DNA of 16,034 nt from NCBI GenBank assembly GCA_964636965.1, contig CAZWST010000036.1, positions 1-16,034 of the forward strand, in the 5' to 3' direction. Both the position numbers and the translations under genes were made by a program. The DNA is from CAG-582 sp964636965. GTDB lineage: Bacteria > Bacillota_I > Bacilli_A > RF39 > UBA660. This document shows positions 1 through 7,551 of this stretch, piece by piece. Position 1 is the stretch's first letter; every line of letters starts with the position of its first letter. Under the pieces are notes generated by a model. That model had not been told where the DNA came from and did no database searches. It saw only the letters and a list, made by a program, of their open reading frames with translations.

Positions 1-8
1 TGATTTAA

Positions 9-794
9 ATGGCAAAAGTAATATCTTTAGTTAATCAAAAAGGTGGTGTAGGAAAAACTACAACTAGTATTAATTTATCTGCATCTTTAGGTAAATTAGG
101 TAAAAAAACTCTTTTAGTTGATTTAGACCCACAAGGAAATACTTCAACAGGTTTAGGTATTAATAAAAGCGATATTACTGCTAGTATATATGATTGTTTA
201 AATGGTAGTACTCCTGCTAAGGATGCAATCATTAAAACTAAATTTAGTAATCTTTATATTATGCCAGCAACAATAAATTTAGCTGGTATTGATATTGAGT
301 TACTTGAAATGACACATGATAACTCCGACTTTAAAATGAATGAACAATTGAGAAATGTTATCGAGCCTATTAAAGAAAAGTTTGACTATATAATAATTGA
401 TTGTCCACCTAGTTTAGGACTATTAACAACGAATGCTTTAGTTGCTAGTGATTCTGTAATTATTCCTGTTCAATGTGAATTCTTTGCACTTGAAGGAATT
501 ACTCAGTTACTTAATACAATTATAATGACACAAACGAGATTAAATCCTCGTTTACAAATAGAAGGAGTTTTACTTACTTTACTTGATTCAAGAACAAATC
601 TAGGACTTGAAGTTGTTGAAGAAGTAAGGAAATTCTTTAATGAAAAAGTATTTAATACAATTATTCCAAGACTTATTAGATTAGTTGAGGCACCAAGTCA
701 TGGTGAACCAATTAATGAATATGATCCAACTAGTAGAGCAGCAGAAGCCTATAATAATCTTGCAAAAGAAGTTATTGAAAGAGATAGCGAATAA
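9..794 (+). CDS. parA: Chromosome-partitioning ATPase ParA/Soj
   Basis: A 261-residue protein of the usual Soj/ParA length. It is a deviant Walker-type ATPase that binds DNA non-specifically as an ATP dimer and works with ParB-parS complexes in origin segregation and control of replication initiation. The deviant Walker A loop KGGVGKTT lies at residues 11-18 (signature Lys11 and catalytic Lys16), the LLVDLDPQGN switch I/A' region at 35-44, and Walker B IIIDCPP around 128-134 (Asp131). The start MAKVISLVNQKGG is the standard Soj N-terminus, so the ATG at 9 is secure, although its ribosome-binding site lies at or before the window edge. parB follows after 28 bases, so they are almost certainly co-transcribed. 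Chromosomal parAB usually sits near the replication origin. No parS-like palindrome was seen in the window. Confidence 0.96.
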   Translation: MAKVISLVNQKGGVGKTTTSINLSASLGKLGKKTLLVDLDPQGNTSTGLGINKSDITASIYDCLNGSTPAKDAIIKTKFSNLYIMPATINLAGIDIELLEMTHDNSDFKMNEQLRNVIEPIKEKFDYIIIDCPPSLGLLTTNALVASDSVIIPVQCEFFALEGITQLLNTIIMTQTRLNPRLQIEGVLLTLLDSRTNLGLEVVEEVRKFFNEKVFNTIIPRLIRLVEAPSHGEPINEYDPTSRAAEAYNNLAKEVIERDSE

Positions 795-822
795 ATGAAA
801 TAATCACTTTGGAGGTGAAAAA

Positions 823-1713
823 ATGAGTACAAATAATACGAGAAAAGCTTTAGGTAAAGGATTAGAACAACTATTCAACAGTGAACAATTAGATTTTAGT
901 AGTTTTGAACATGAAATAGTTACATCCACTCCTGAATCTGAGGTTCTTGAAATACCTATAAACGAGATAAGAAGTAATCCTTATCAACCAAGAATTCATT
1001 TTGATGAAGTAGCACTTCAAGAACTAGCTGACTCTATTAAAGAACATGGTGTATTCGAACCCATTATTGTTAAAAAAAGTATAAAGGGTTATGAGCTTGT
1101 AGCTGGTGAAAGAAGAACTAAAGCTTCTAAAATGGCGGGGCTAGAAACTATTCCTGCTATTGTAAAAGATTTTGATGACCAAGCTATGATGGAAATAGCG
1201 CTTCTTGAGAATATTCAAAGAGAAAACTTAAGCCCAATAGAAGAAGCACAAGCTTATAAGAATTTTATGGTTAAGACTAATATGACTCAAGAAGAACTTG
1301 CTCATAGGTTTGGTAAAAGTAGAAGTCATATAACTAATTTACTTGGTTTATTGACTTTGCCAGAAGAAGTTCAAACTGATTTAATAAATGGTAAGATTTC
1401 AATGAGCCATGCTAGAGTTTTATCAAAACTTGAAAGTGAAGAACAAATAAAAGAATTAAATGAACAAATAAAAAGTGAAGGTTTAAGTGTTAGAACACTT
1501 GAAGATATTTCTAAAGATACTGAACATTTAAAAAGAAAGAAACAAATTAAAATTAAAGAAGTACCTGCAAGACATCGTATATATGAGAGTACTCTTAGAG
1601 AAGTTATTGGTACAAGAGTAAGTGTTGGTACTAATAAGATAACTATACCTTTTGATAGTGATTCTGATTTAGATCGTATAATGGAGATTTTAAATATAGA
1701 AATAGGTGAATAA
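823..1713 (+). CDS. parB: Chromosome-partitioning protein ParB/Spo0J
   Basis: A 296-residue CTP-dependent DNA clamp that loads at parS sites and spreads to form the partition complex. The N-terminus has the conserved RKALGKGLEQLF segment (residues 7-18), the part of Spo0J that contacts and stimulates ParA. The ParB/Srx CTP-binding domain covers about 40-135, with GERR at 95-98 and ENIQREN at 129-135. A helix-turn-helix for parS recognition lies at about 155-176 (TQEELAHRFGKSRSHITNLL), and a C-terminal dimerisation region at about 250-296. The start is fixed by a strong GGAGGTG Shine-Dalgarno at 811-817. The mscS start lies within the last bases of this gene or just after its stop, implying translational coupling. 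A Spo0J or Noc assignment could be debated, but adjacency to parA favours Spo0J. Confidence 0.95.
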   Translation: MSTNNTRKALGKGLEQLFNSEQLDFSSFEHEIVTSTPESEVLEIPINEIRSNPYQPRIHFDEVALQELADSIKEHGVFEPIIVKKSIKGYELVAGERRTKASKMAGLETIPAIVKDFDDQAMMEIALLENIQRENLSPIEEAQAYKNFMVKTNMTQEELAHRFGKSRSHITNLLGLLTLPEEVQTDLINGKISMSHARVLSKLESEEQIKELNEQIKSEGLSVRTLEDISKDTEHLKRKKQIKIKEVPARHRIYESTLREVIGTRVSVGTNKITIPFDSDSDLDRIMEILNIEIGE

Positions 1714-1714
1714 T

Positions 1715-2533
1715 ATGACAGAGTTTGAAGCTGTAGTCCAAACTATATATAAGATAGTTTCATCTTATAAGTTTTATGTTCCTTTATTAACTGTATGTAT
1801 TACTTTTTTAGTAATTAGATTATCAAAAAGATTAGTAAAAAGGTTAGTTAATAAAGATTCTAAATCTATTGAAGTTAAAAAAAGAAATACCATTGTAGCT
1901 TTAGGTGAAAATATTTTAAAGTATTTCTTTATAATTGTAGCTTGTTTGGTTATACTTTCCGTTTGGGGTGTAGATATAACTAGTTTTGTAACAGGATTAG
2001 GTATTGTTGGAGTAGTTGGTGGTTTAGCTATTCAGGATGCTTTAAAAGATATTATAGCTGGAATTAATATTATAATGGATAATTACTTTGTTGTAGGTGA
2101 TATTGTTAAATATCAGGATTTTACTGGTGAGGTAATTGAATTTGGTTTAAAGAATACTAAAATAAAAAATGTTGATGGAGTTGTACTAGTAATAGCTAAT
2201 CGTGAAATTTCATCGGTTTATAATTTAAGTCAGAAAAGTTCATCAGTTGCAGTTAGCATACCTGTTGCTTATGAAGAAAAAGAAGAACGTGTTGCTAAAA
2301 TATTAACTAGTGTTTGTGAAAAGATAGATGAGTTAGGTCTTACGACAAAAAAAACTGAGTATTTAGGTATAGATGCATTAGGTGATTCATCAGTTAATTA
2401 TTTACTTAGAGCTTATTGTAAGGCTGGAGACCAATATGAATTAAAAAGAAAAATTTTAGGTCTTGTAAAAAATGAATTGGATAAAAAAGGTGTTAAGATA
2501 CCTTATCCACAAGTCGAGGTTCATAATGGATAA
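1715..2533 (+). CDS. Small-conductance mechanosensitive channel, MscS family
   Basis: A 272-residue MscS-type channel that releases solutes when membrane tension rises after osmotic downshock. Three membrane segments are visible at about residues 18-36, 67-85 and 90-125. The third carries the pore-lining Gly/Ala-rich motif GLGIVGVVGGLAIQDALKDIIAG (shown by its key residues: Gly94, Gly103 and Gln107). The sequence DNYFVVGD after it opens the cytoplasmic beta domain. An alpha-beta domain follows and ends in IPYPQVEVH, the typical MscS C-terminus. I chose ATG 1715 over the in-frame GTG at 1706 because AGGTG at 1704-1708 gives 6-base spacing to the ATG. It starts one base after the parB stop. The Bacillus homologue is YkuT-like, but I give no symbol. 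The gene is in the parAB operon, a common arrangement in Bacillota. Confidence 0.93.
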   Translation: MTEFEAVVQTIYKIVSSYKFYVPLLTVCITFLVIRLSKRLVKRLVNKDSKSIEVKKRNTIVALGENILKYFFIIVACLVILSVWGVDITSFVTGLGIVGVVGGLAIQDALKDIIAGINIIMDNYFVVGDIVKYQDFTGEVIEFGLKNTKIKNVDGVVLVIANREISSVYNLSQKSSSVAVSIPVAYEEKEERVAKILTSVCEKIDELGLTTKKTEYLGIDALGDSSVNYLLRAYCKAGDQYELKRKILGLVKNELDKKGVKIPYPQVEVHNG

Positions 2534-2717
2534 AGAGTTTAAATTAAATGATAAGGTAATTATGAAAAAAGCTCATGCTTGTGGAACTAATGAGTGGATA
2601 ATTACAAGAATGGGTGTAGATATTAAAATTAAATGTATTAACTGTGGAAGAGAAATCATGATGGATAGACTAGAATTTAAGAAAAAGTTAAAAGGAGTTA
2701 TAGATGAAAAAGTTTAA
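2526..2717 (+). CDS. DUF951 family small zinc-ribbon-like protein
   Basis: A 63-residue protein matching the DUF951 family of Bacillota. The family pattern is visible: VIMKKAHACGTNEWIITRMG, then VDIKIKCINCGR, with Cys and the CxxC pair (KCINC) arranged as a small metal-binding knuckle. The conserved W-x-I-x-R-x-G-x-D-I-x-x-K-C core is also intact. I place the start at ATG 2526, not at the upstream in-frame ATG 2472, because DUF951 proteins begin near this Met and GAGGT (2516-2520) sits 5 bases before it. It overlaps the mscS end by 8 bases and the abgT start by 14, so translation is coupled. DUF951 genes commonly sit between mscS and ychF beside parB. The molecular function is unknown; nucleic-acid binding is only a guess. 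Confidence 0.9.
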   Translation: MDKEFKLNDKVIMKKAHACGTNEWIITRMGVDIKIKCINCGREIMMDRLEFKKKLKGVIDEKV

Positions 2718-4248
2718 AAAAATAGGTGAAAAATTAAGCATGCATCCTATAATGGCTTTTATTTTACTTACTGGTTTTATTATAGTTCTTAGTGGAATAT
2801 TAGATGCCTTTGATGCTGCTGTTACTTATAATAAAGTTAATACTAAAACAGGAGGATATGAAACAACTTTAGTTACAGTTGAATCACTTTTAAATCTTTC
2901 TGGTATTAAGTATATATTTTCTAATACAGTATCAAACTTTGTTAGTTTTACTCCTTTAAGTATGTTATTAATTGTACTTATCGGGATTAGTATAATGGAT
3001 AAGAGTGGATTTTTAGATTCGATATTCTTCGTTTTAACAAGAAATATGCCAAAGACCGTTGTAACATTTGTCTTTACTCTTATATGTATAATTACGAGTT
3101 TATCTGGAGACTTGTGTTTTGTAGCACTTATCCCGCTTGCGGCACTTTTATTTAAGTATGGTAAACGTAACCCTAAAGCTGGAATAATATCGGCATTTGC
3201 AGCTTTATCTTTAGGGTATGGAATGAATATTGTTATTAGTAGTGTTGATTCTTCTATGATTACAACTACTGAATATGCAGCTAGAATTATATCTAGTTTG
3301 TATGTTATCAATAGTTCATGTTATATATATATAATGATACCTGCTACTTTAATTGGTGCAGCACTTATAACTTATATAACTGAAAAAGTTATTGCACCTC
3401 GTTTAGGTAAATATGAAGTAGATGAAGAGGAAATATTTCAAGATAAAGATCATTTAACTAGAAGAGAGAAAAAAGGTTTATTATTTGCTGGTATTGGAGC
3501 TTTGATATATTTATTAATATTCATTTATAACATTATTCCGGGAGTTCCATTTGGTGGTAACCTACTTGATTATTCACAAAATAGATATATCGATAAATTA
3601 TTTGGATATGATTCATTTTTCAATAGTGGTTTTGTCTTCATAGTAACATTCTTATTTATTATATGTGGACTTCTATATGGATTTGGTACTAAATCTATAA
3701 AGAATCATCATGATGTATGTAATTATTTATCACATTCACTCGATGATATAGGTAAAGTAATCGTACTAATTTTCTGTTCTAGTATGTTTATTTCTCTTTT
3801 AAGATATACTAATATTGGTTCATTAGTAACTGCTGCTTTATCTAATATAGTTTTGAATAGTTCATTTACTGGTATACCTTTATTATTACTTGTTTTAGTA
3901 TTCAGTATTATATCTACTATTTTACTTCCTTCTTTTGTTAATAGATGGAATATTCTAAGTGGTAGTGTAGTACCAGCTATGATGAGTGGTGGATTTACTG
4001 CAGAATTTGCTCAACTTGTGTTTACTGTAGGATCAAGTATAATGTATCCATTAACGCCTGTTATGGCTTATTTTGTTATATATATATCATTTTTAGAGAA
4101 ATATGATAAAGATGGTGTAGGTATTATTAAAAGTATTAAGTATATGATACCTTATGCTTTGATAATACTTGCAATGTGGTTAGTACTTTTACTACTTTGG
4201 TATGTAATTGGAATACCTCTTGGTTTATCAAGTTCTTCTGTTTTATAA
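2704..4248 (+). CDS. AbgT-family transporter
   Basis: A 514-residue polytopic membrane protein of AbgT length (about 500 residues). It shows the family's landmarks: a short cytoplasmic N-terminus with a His-Pro (MHPIMAF), then a first membrane helix, an extracytoplasmic segment, and the block IFSNTVSNFVSFTPLSMLL. Next come a Lys-Ser-Gly-Phe-Leu turn and LVPLAALLF-like helices (here LIPLAALLFKYGKRNP). The C-terminal half has an inverted-repeat-like set of helices ending in NRWNILSGSVVPAMM and SSIMYPLTPVMAYFV. Characterised members take up p-aminobenzoyl-glutamate (E. coli AbgT) or export antifolate sulfonamides (MtrF, YdaH); substrate and direction here are unknown. ATG 2704 has AAAGGAG at 2691-2697 with good spacing and overlaps the DUF951 gene by 14 bases. 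It is the last gene before a strong terminator. Confidence 0.85.
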   Translation: MKKFKKIGEKLSMHPIMAFILLTGFIIVLSGILDAFDAAVTYNKVNTKTGGYETTLVTVESLLNLSGIKYIFSNTVSNFVSFTPLSMLLIVLIGISIMDKSGFLDSIFFVLTRNMPKTVVTFVFTLICIITSLSGDLCFVALIPLAALLFKYGKRNPKAGIISAFAALSLGYGMNIVISSVDSSMITTTEYAARIISSLYVINSSCYIYIMIPATLIGAALITYITEKVIAPRLGKYEVDEEEIFQDKDHLTRREKKGLLFAGIGALIYLLIFIYNIIPGVPFGGNLLDYSQNRYIDKLFGYDSFFNSGFVFIVTFLFIICGLLYGFGTKSIKNHHDVCNYLSHSLDDIGKVIVLIFCSSMFISLLRYTNIGSLVTAALSNIVLNSSFTGIPLLLLVLVFSIISTILLPSFVNRWNILSGSVVPAMMSGGFTAEFAQLVFTVGSSIMYPLTPVMAYFVIYISFLEKYDKDGVGIIKSIKYMIPYALIILAMWLVLLLLWYVIGIPLGLSSSSVL

Positions 4249-4276
4249 GGTAAGATGTATTTTCTTACCTTTTTTA
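4247..4276 (+). terminator. Intrinsic terminator of the parA-abgT operon
   Basis: The inverted repeat AAGGTAAGA / TCTTACCTT (4247-4255 with 4263-4271, 7-base loop) is followed by a T run. The stem begins at the abgT stop codon. Confidence 0.85.
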
Positions 4277-4304
4277 ATTTTTTCATACTATTTTTATATA
4301 TCTG

Positions 4305-4313
4305 TGGTATAAT
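4305..4313 (+). promoter_or_regulatory. Extended -10 promoter for the thioredoxin-like gene
   Basis: TGGTATAAT is a perfect -10 hexamer (4308-4313) with an upstream TG. The -35 region is poor; TTCATA at 4282-4287 is 20 bases away. It lies between a terminator and the next gene, as a promoter should. Confidence 0.6.
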
Positions 4314-4340
4314 GATTATAGACTTATAGGAGGAATGGTT

Positions 4341-5060
4341 ATGAAAAAAATAAGTAGATTATTTTGTGTTATGATGCTATCTTTATTATTAGTTGTACCA
4401 TTTTTTAATGTAGATGCAGCTAAGAAGACATCAAAGAAGACTACAACAACTACAACAACTGCTCAAGGTTATGCAGTGTCAGAAGATGAGAAGGCTGTTA
4501 CAATGCATGTATTCTATCTTCCAACTTGTTCACACTGCCAAGAGTTACATGAATTTTTAGCAGAATTAAAGGAAGATAAAGATTACAAAGACAAGTTCAA
4601 TGTTAAAGATTATAGTGTTCAAGAAAGTCTTGCTGCCGAATTACTTGATAAAGTAAGAGATTATTTTCACAATAATGGTGGTGGAGTTCCTTACTATGTA
4701 ATTGGAAATCAAGATTATGAAGGTTTTGGAGAACAATCTAAAGCTGAAATAAAGAAAACTATCGATGATTTATATGGATCAAAAAATTATAAAGATGTAG
4801 TTGCTGCAATAGATAGTGGTAATATGGATTCATTAAAAGATGATTCAAGTAATATTGTCGGAATGGTAGTTTTAGGTTTATGTGTAGTTATTATTATAGT
4901 CTTAATCGTTTGTAGTAGTAAAAACAAATACTATGAAGAAGATGAAGATGAAGAAGAACCAGAAAAGGAATCAAAAGAAACTAAAGAAGAAAAGAAAGAA
5001 AATAAAGCAACTAAAGCTAAGAGTAAATCTTCTAAAAAAACTTCTAACACAAAAAAATAG
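4341..5060 (+). CDS. Exported, membrane-anchored thioredoxin-like protein
   Basis: A 239-residue protein with a signal peptide (Lys-Lys start, hydrophobic residues about 7-22, likely cleavage after VDA at 24-26). A Thr-rich linker follows (34-40). A thioredoxin-fold domain covers about 50-150, with the active site PTCSHC (Cys63 and Cys66) after a beta-strand MHVFYL. The expected cis-proline strand is GGGVPYYVIG (Pro117). A single transmembrane helix at about 172-192 precedes a cytoplasmic tail that is first acidic (YYEEDEDEEEPEKE), then Lys/Ser-rich. The predicted topology is an extracellular redox domain anchored at its C-terminus, presumably acting on exported thiols or disulfides. ATG 4341 is preferred over ATG 4335: AGGAGG at 4328-4333 is 7 bases from the former but only 1 from the latter. 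It has its own promoter and terminator. The specific partner is unknown. Confidence 0.8.
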   Translation: MKKISRLFCVMMLSLLLVVPFFNVDAAKKTSKKTTTTTTTAQGYAVSEDEKAVTMHVFYLPTCSHCQELHEFLAELKEDKDYKDKFNVKDYSVQESLAAELLDKVRDYFHNNGGGVPYYVIGNQDYEGFGEQSKAEIKKTIDDLYGSKNYKDVVAAIDSGNMDSLKDDSSNIVGMVVLGLCVVIIIVLIVCSSKNKYYEEDEDEEEPEKESKETKEEKKENKATKAKSKSSKKTSNTKK

Positions 5061-5093
5061 AAAAGATTTAGTATTAACTAAATCTTTTTTTTT
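5061..5093 (+). terminator. Intrinsic terminator after the thioredoxin-like gene
   Basis: A 12-bp perfect stem, AAAAGATTTAGT (5061-5072) with ACTAAATCTTTT (5077-5088), a 4-base loop and a run of T to 5093. It begins right after the stop codon. Confidence 0.92.
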
Positions 5094-5104
5094 GAATAAA
5101 ATAT

Positions 5105-5113
5105 TGTTATAAT
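5105..5113 (+). promoter_or_regulatory. Extended -10 promoter for mgtE
   Basis: TGTTATAAT contains a perfect -10 hexamer at 5108-5113 with an extended TG. The -35 position falls in the T run of the preceding terminator, so the extended -10 must carry most of the strength. The transcript would begin at about 5120, leaving a leader of about 75 bases. Confidence 0.6.
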
Positions 5114-5139
5114 TGATACATACCGAAGGAAGTGATGAT

Positions 5140-5223
5140 ATGGAACCGAGCCAGTGTAGTAGTTTTAATATATTATTATTTTTGGAGGTAGAATATGAAG
5201 AAGAGAATAAAAGAACTTCTTGA
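5140..5223 (+). CDS. Candidate leader ORF overlapping the mgtE start
   Basis: A possible 27-codon leader ORF beginning Met-Glu-Pro-Ser-Gln and ending TGA inside mgtE, in a different frame. The reason to consider it is the sequence AAGGAAGTGAT at 5126-5136. It matches the complement of the 16S rRNA 3' end (AAGGAGGTGAT) at 10 of 11 positions, yet lies about 60 bases before mgtE and serves no annotated gene. Spacing from AAGGAAG to ATG 5140 is 7 bases. The ORF runs through the mgtE Shine-Dalgarno (5184-5189) and start (5195). A rival ORF begins at ATG 5135, is 18 codons long, and ends in TAG at 5189-5191, right at the mgtE start; its spacing is shorter. Either could couple leader translation to MgtE synthesis. 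There is no homology support. Confidence 0.35.
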   Translation: MEPSQCSSFNILLFLEVEYEEENKRTS

Positions 5224-6529
5224 TGAAAAAGACTTTAAACATTTAAAGAATGTAATTAATGATTTAAACGAGATTGATTTGGCAGAGATACTTTCTGATT
5301 TATCAGAATCAGATCTTGCTAAAGTAATTAGAGTGATGCCAAAAGATAAAGCTGCAAAAGTATTTGCCGAATTTGAAGTTGATGTTGCAACTAATTTACT
5401 TAAATATCTATCTGATGGTGAAATAGTTAAGTTAATTGATGAAATGCCAGCTGATGATGCAACTGATTTACTTGAAGAGATGCCAGCTAATATAGTTGCT
5501 AAGATTTTAAAAGATTGTCAGGAAGATACAAGAAAAGATATAAACAAATTACTTAATTATAAGGATGAGTCAGCTGGATCAATCATGACTGTTGAATATC
5601 CTCAGTTAAAAGAAGATATTACTGTCGAAGAAGCTATTAGTAGACTTAAAAGTAATTTCCTTTATTATGAAACAATTCATACTTGTTATGTTGTTGATAA
5701 TGAAAGAATACTTTTAGGTAGAGTAGAAATAGAAGATTTATTATTTAATGATAAATCAACATTAATAAAAGATATATATAATGATGATATTATTTATGTT
5801 AATACTTTAACTGATCAAGAGGAAGTTGCAACAATTTTTAAAAAATATGACTTTACTGTAATGCCTGTAGTTGATTCTGAAAAAAGACTAGTTGGTATTA
5901 TTACTGTTGATGATGTTATTGATGTATTAGAAGAAGAGGTTACTGAAGATATTAAGAAAATGGCTGCTATTATACCTGGAGATAAGCCTTATTCAAAAAC
6001 TGGGGTCTTATCTTTATTTAAAGCGCGTATTCCTTGGCTTTTACTTTTAATGGTTTCAGCAACATTTACTGGTGGCATAATAAAGAATTTTGAATCTGAA
6101 CTTGCTGCTTATACAATTCTTACAGCTTTTATTCCAATGATTATGGATACAGGCGGTAATGCTGGCGGACAAGCAAGTGTTAGTATTATAAGAGCTCTTT
6201 CATTAAATGATATAGAGTTTAGTGATATTATACGTGTATGGTGGAAAGAAGTTAGAGTAGCTTTCTTGTGTTCAGTTGTTTTAGGAGTATGTAATTTTAT
6301 TAAGATGATTTTAATTGATAAGGTTACTATGTTTGTTGCTTTAACGGTTTGTTTAACTTTATGTGTAACTATTTTACTTGCCAAATCAATTGGGTGTATG
6401 TTACCAATGATAGCTAAAAAAATTGGATTTGATCCAGCTGTAATGGCTAGTCCATTTATTACAACTATCGTTGATGCTTGTAGTTTATTAATCTATTTTC
6501 AAATAGCAGGACTTGTTTTAGGAATATAA
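5195..6529 (+). CDS. mgtE: Magnesium transporter MgtE
   Basis: A 444-residue MgtE-type Mg2+ channel of normal length. The N-terminal superhelical MgtE_N domain covers about 15-120, with repeated EMPADDATDLLEEMPA-type helices. The SAGSIMT motif (126-132) leads into the paired CBS domains (about 133-250), which sense cytoplasmic Mg2+. A plug helix (about 250-275) leads to five membrane helices (about 278-444). The pore signatures are present: GGNAGGQAS at 320-328, FDPAVMASPF at 412-421, and the conserved Asp427 that corresponds to the Mg2+-coordinating pore residue. ATG 5195 follows GGAGGT at 5184-5189. The leader is too short for an M-box Mg2+ riboswitch, so regulation, if any, probably works through leader translation. 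The gene converges on the hydrolase gene. Confidence 0.96.
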   Translation: MKKRIKELLDEKDFKHLKNVINDLNEIDLAEILSDLSESDLAKVIRVMPKDKAAKVFAEFEVDVATNLLKYLSDGEIVKLIDEMPADDATDLLEEMPANIVAKILKDCQEDTRKDINKLLNYKDESAGSIMTVEYPQLKEDITVEEAISRLKSNFLYYETIHTCYVVDNERILLGRVEIEDLLFNDKSTLIKDIYNDDIIYVNTLTDQEEVATIFKKYDFTVMPVVDSEKRLVGIITVDDVIDVLEEEVTEDIKKMAAIIPGDKPYSKTGVLSLFKARIPWLLLLMVSATFTGGIIKNFESELAAYTILTAFIPMIMDTGGNAGGQASVSIIRALSLNDIEFSDIIRVWWKEVRVAFLCSVVLGVCNFIKMILIDKVTMFVALTVCLTLCVTILLAKSIGCMLPMIAKKIGFDPAVMASPFITTIVDACSLLIYFQIAGLVLGI

Positions 6530-6561
6530 AAATGGAAAACTTAATTGTTTTCCATTTTTTT
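6528..6561. terminator. Bidirectional terminator between mgtE and the hydrolase gene
   Basis: AAAAATGGAAAAC (6528-6540) pairs with GTTTTCCATTTTT (6547-6559) around a 6-base loop. It has T runs on both strands. It overlaps the mgtE stop codon and the last codons of the minus-strand gene, so both convergent transcripts can use it. Confidence 0.88.
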
Positions 6562-7479
6562 CTCAATAAAATTAATTATATCAGTTATTGGTAGGACATT
6601 ATTTGTTTCATTAAGTATTTCATGTCTCATACCATTGTATAGTTTAATACTTATAGAATTTATTCCAACGCTTCTATAAAGATTCTCGATTTTTTTAATA
6701 TCTTTACCAAAATTACCAACAGGATCGTCTTTACCAGATAAGATTAATAATGGTAAATCTTTTCTAATCATTTTAGCATATTTTTTCCTACATGCTTTTT
6801 TTATTAAAGTAAATAAAGTGTAGTAGCCGTTACAAGTAAATCTAAATTTACTTAATGGATTTCTACGATATTCATTAATGATATTCATATCAGTTGTTAG
6901 CCAACATAATGGATTACTATTTCCTTCTTCAAACTTTTTATGAAATGATCCATTAGTAAGTTTATATAATAGTGGAGAACGATAATACCAACCATGGTGA
7001 TAAACTTGAGTTAACCAAGTTAGAACAAGTGAAAAATTCATTAATGCTTGACTTTTGTATCCTGATCCAACTACTATAGAACCAGCTATATCACTGCTAT
7101 ATTTAGTTATGTAATTTCTTGCAATAAATGATCCCATTGAATGCCCAAGTAGAAATATTTTTTTATCTGGATATCTTTTTTTAATAATATTAGTTAAAGT
7201 ATGTAAATCTTCTACTAGTATTTCATCAGCTTTTTTCTTGGCAAAGTAACCTAAATTATTAGCACTTGTTACTGAGTGTCCATGACCTAAGTGATCGTTA
7301 CCGCATACAAGAATTCCTCTTTTATTTAAAGATAAAGCGAACTTTTCATATCTATCAATATATTCAACCATGCCATGAGATATTTGAACAATTGCTTTAA
7401 CTTCTCCAACTGGAGCCCATATAACTCCTCTTATATTTGTTAATTCATCTTTAGATTTGAAAGTTATTTCTTCTTTCAT
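6541..7479 (-). CDS. Alpha/beta hydrolase, lysophospholipase/monoacylglycerol lipase type
   Basis: A 312-residue serine hydrolase of the PldB / monoglyceride lipase group. The oxyanion segment ISHGMVEYIDRYEKFA (33-48) matches the HGxxEHxxRY family pattern. The nucleophile elbow is GHSMGS at 112-117 (Ser114), and acidic and basic catalytic residues are expected at Asp252 (SGKDDPVG) and His286 (MRHEILNE). A Trp/Tyr-rich cap region lies at about 145-235. It has no signal peptide, so it probably acts in the cytoplasm or at the inner membrane face on lysophospholipids or monoacylglycerols; the substrate is not determined. The start has AGGTGAT about 4 bases upstream on the minus strand. It is alone on its strand, converges with mgtE and diverges from the oxidoreductase gene. 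Confidence 0.88.
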   Translation of the reverse strand: MKEEITFKSKDELTNIRGVIWAPVGEVKAIVQISHGMVEYIDRYEKFALSLNKRGILVCGNDHLGHGHSVTSANNLGYFAKKKADEILVEDLHTLTNIIKKRYPDKKIFLLGHSMGSFIARNYITKYSSDIAGSIVVGSGYKSQALMNFSLVLTWLTQVYHHGWYYRSPLLYKLTNGSFHKKFEEGNSNPLCWLTTDMNIINEYRRNPLSKFRFTCNGYYTLFTLIKKACRKKYAKMIRKDLPLLILSGKDDPVGNFGKDIKKIENLYRSVGINSISIKLYNGMRHEILNETNNVLPITDIINFIEKKMENN

Positions 7480-7551
7480 AGTATCACCTATATTAATTAT
7501 AATATAGATGATTTTTATTATCTAATTATTTACACAAAGTTAGTAAAATAG

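Noticed and set aside
2503..2511. A perfect DnaA-box 9-mer, TTATCCACA, with a second copy at 13885-13893
   Set aside because: Both lie inside genes where they encode Tyr-Pro-Gln-Val, are 11 kb apart and are not clustered; an origin would need several close boxes and an AT-rich unwinding region. Likely chance.
2472..2525. N-terminal extension of the DUF951 gene from ATG 2472
   Set aside because: The added 18 residues are basic and shadow the mscS reading frame; ATG 2526 has its own GAGGT and matches the family start.
2826..3311. Long minus-strand open frame inside the AbgT gene (also 35-232 in parA and 6109-6384 in mgtE)
   Set aside because: These are antisense shadows of well-supported genes, with no ribosome-binding site or recognisable family.
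5114..5194. M-box (Mg2+) riboswitch upstream of mgtE
   Set aside because: The leader from the predicted start to the ATG is about 75 bases, far shorter than an M-box, and none of its conserved blocks or a regulatory terminator is visible.
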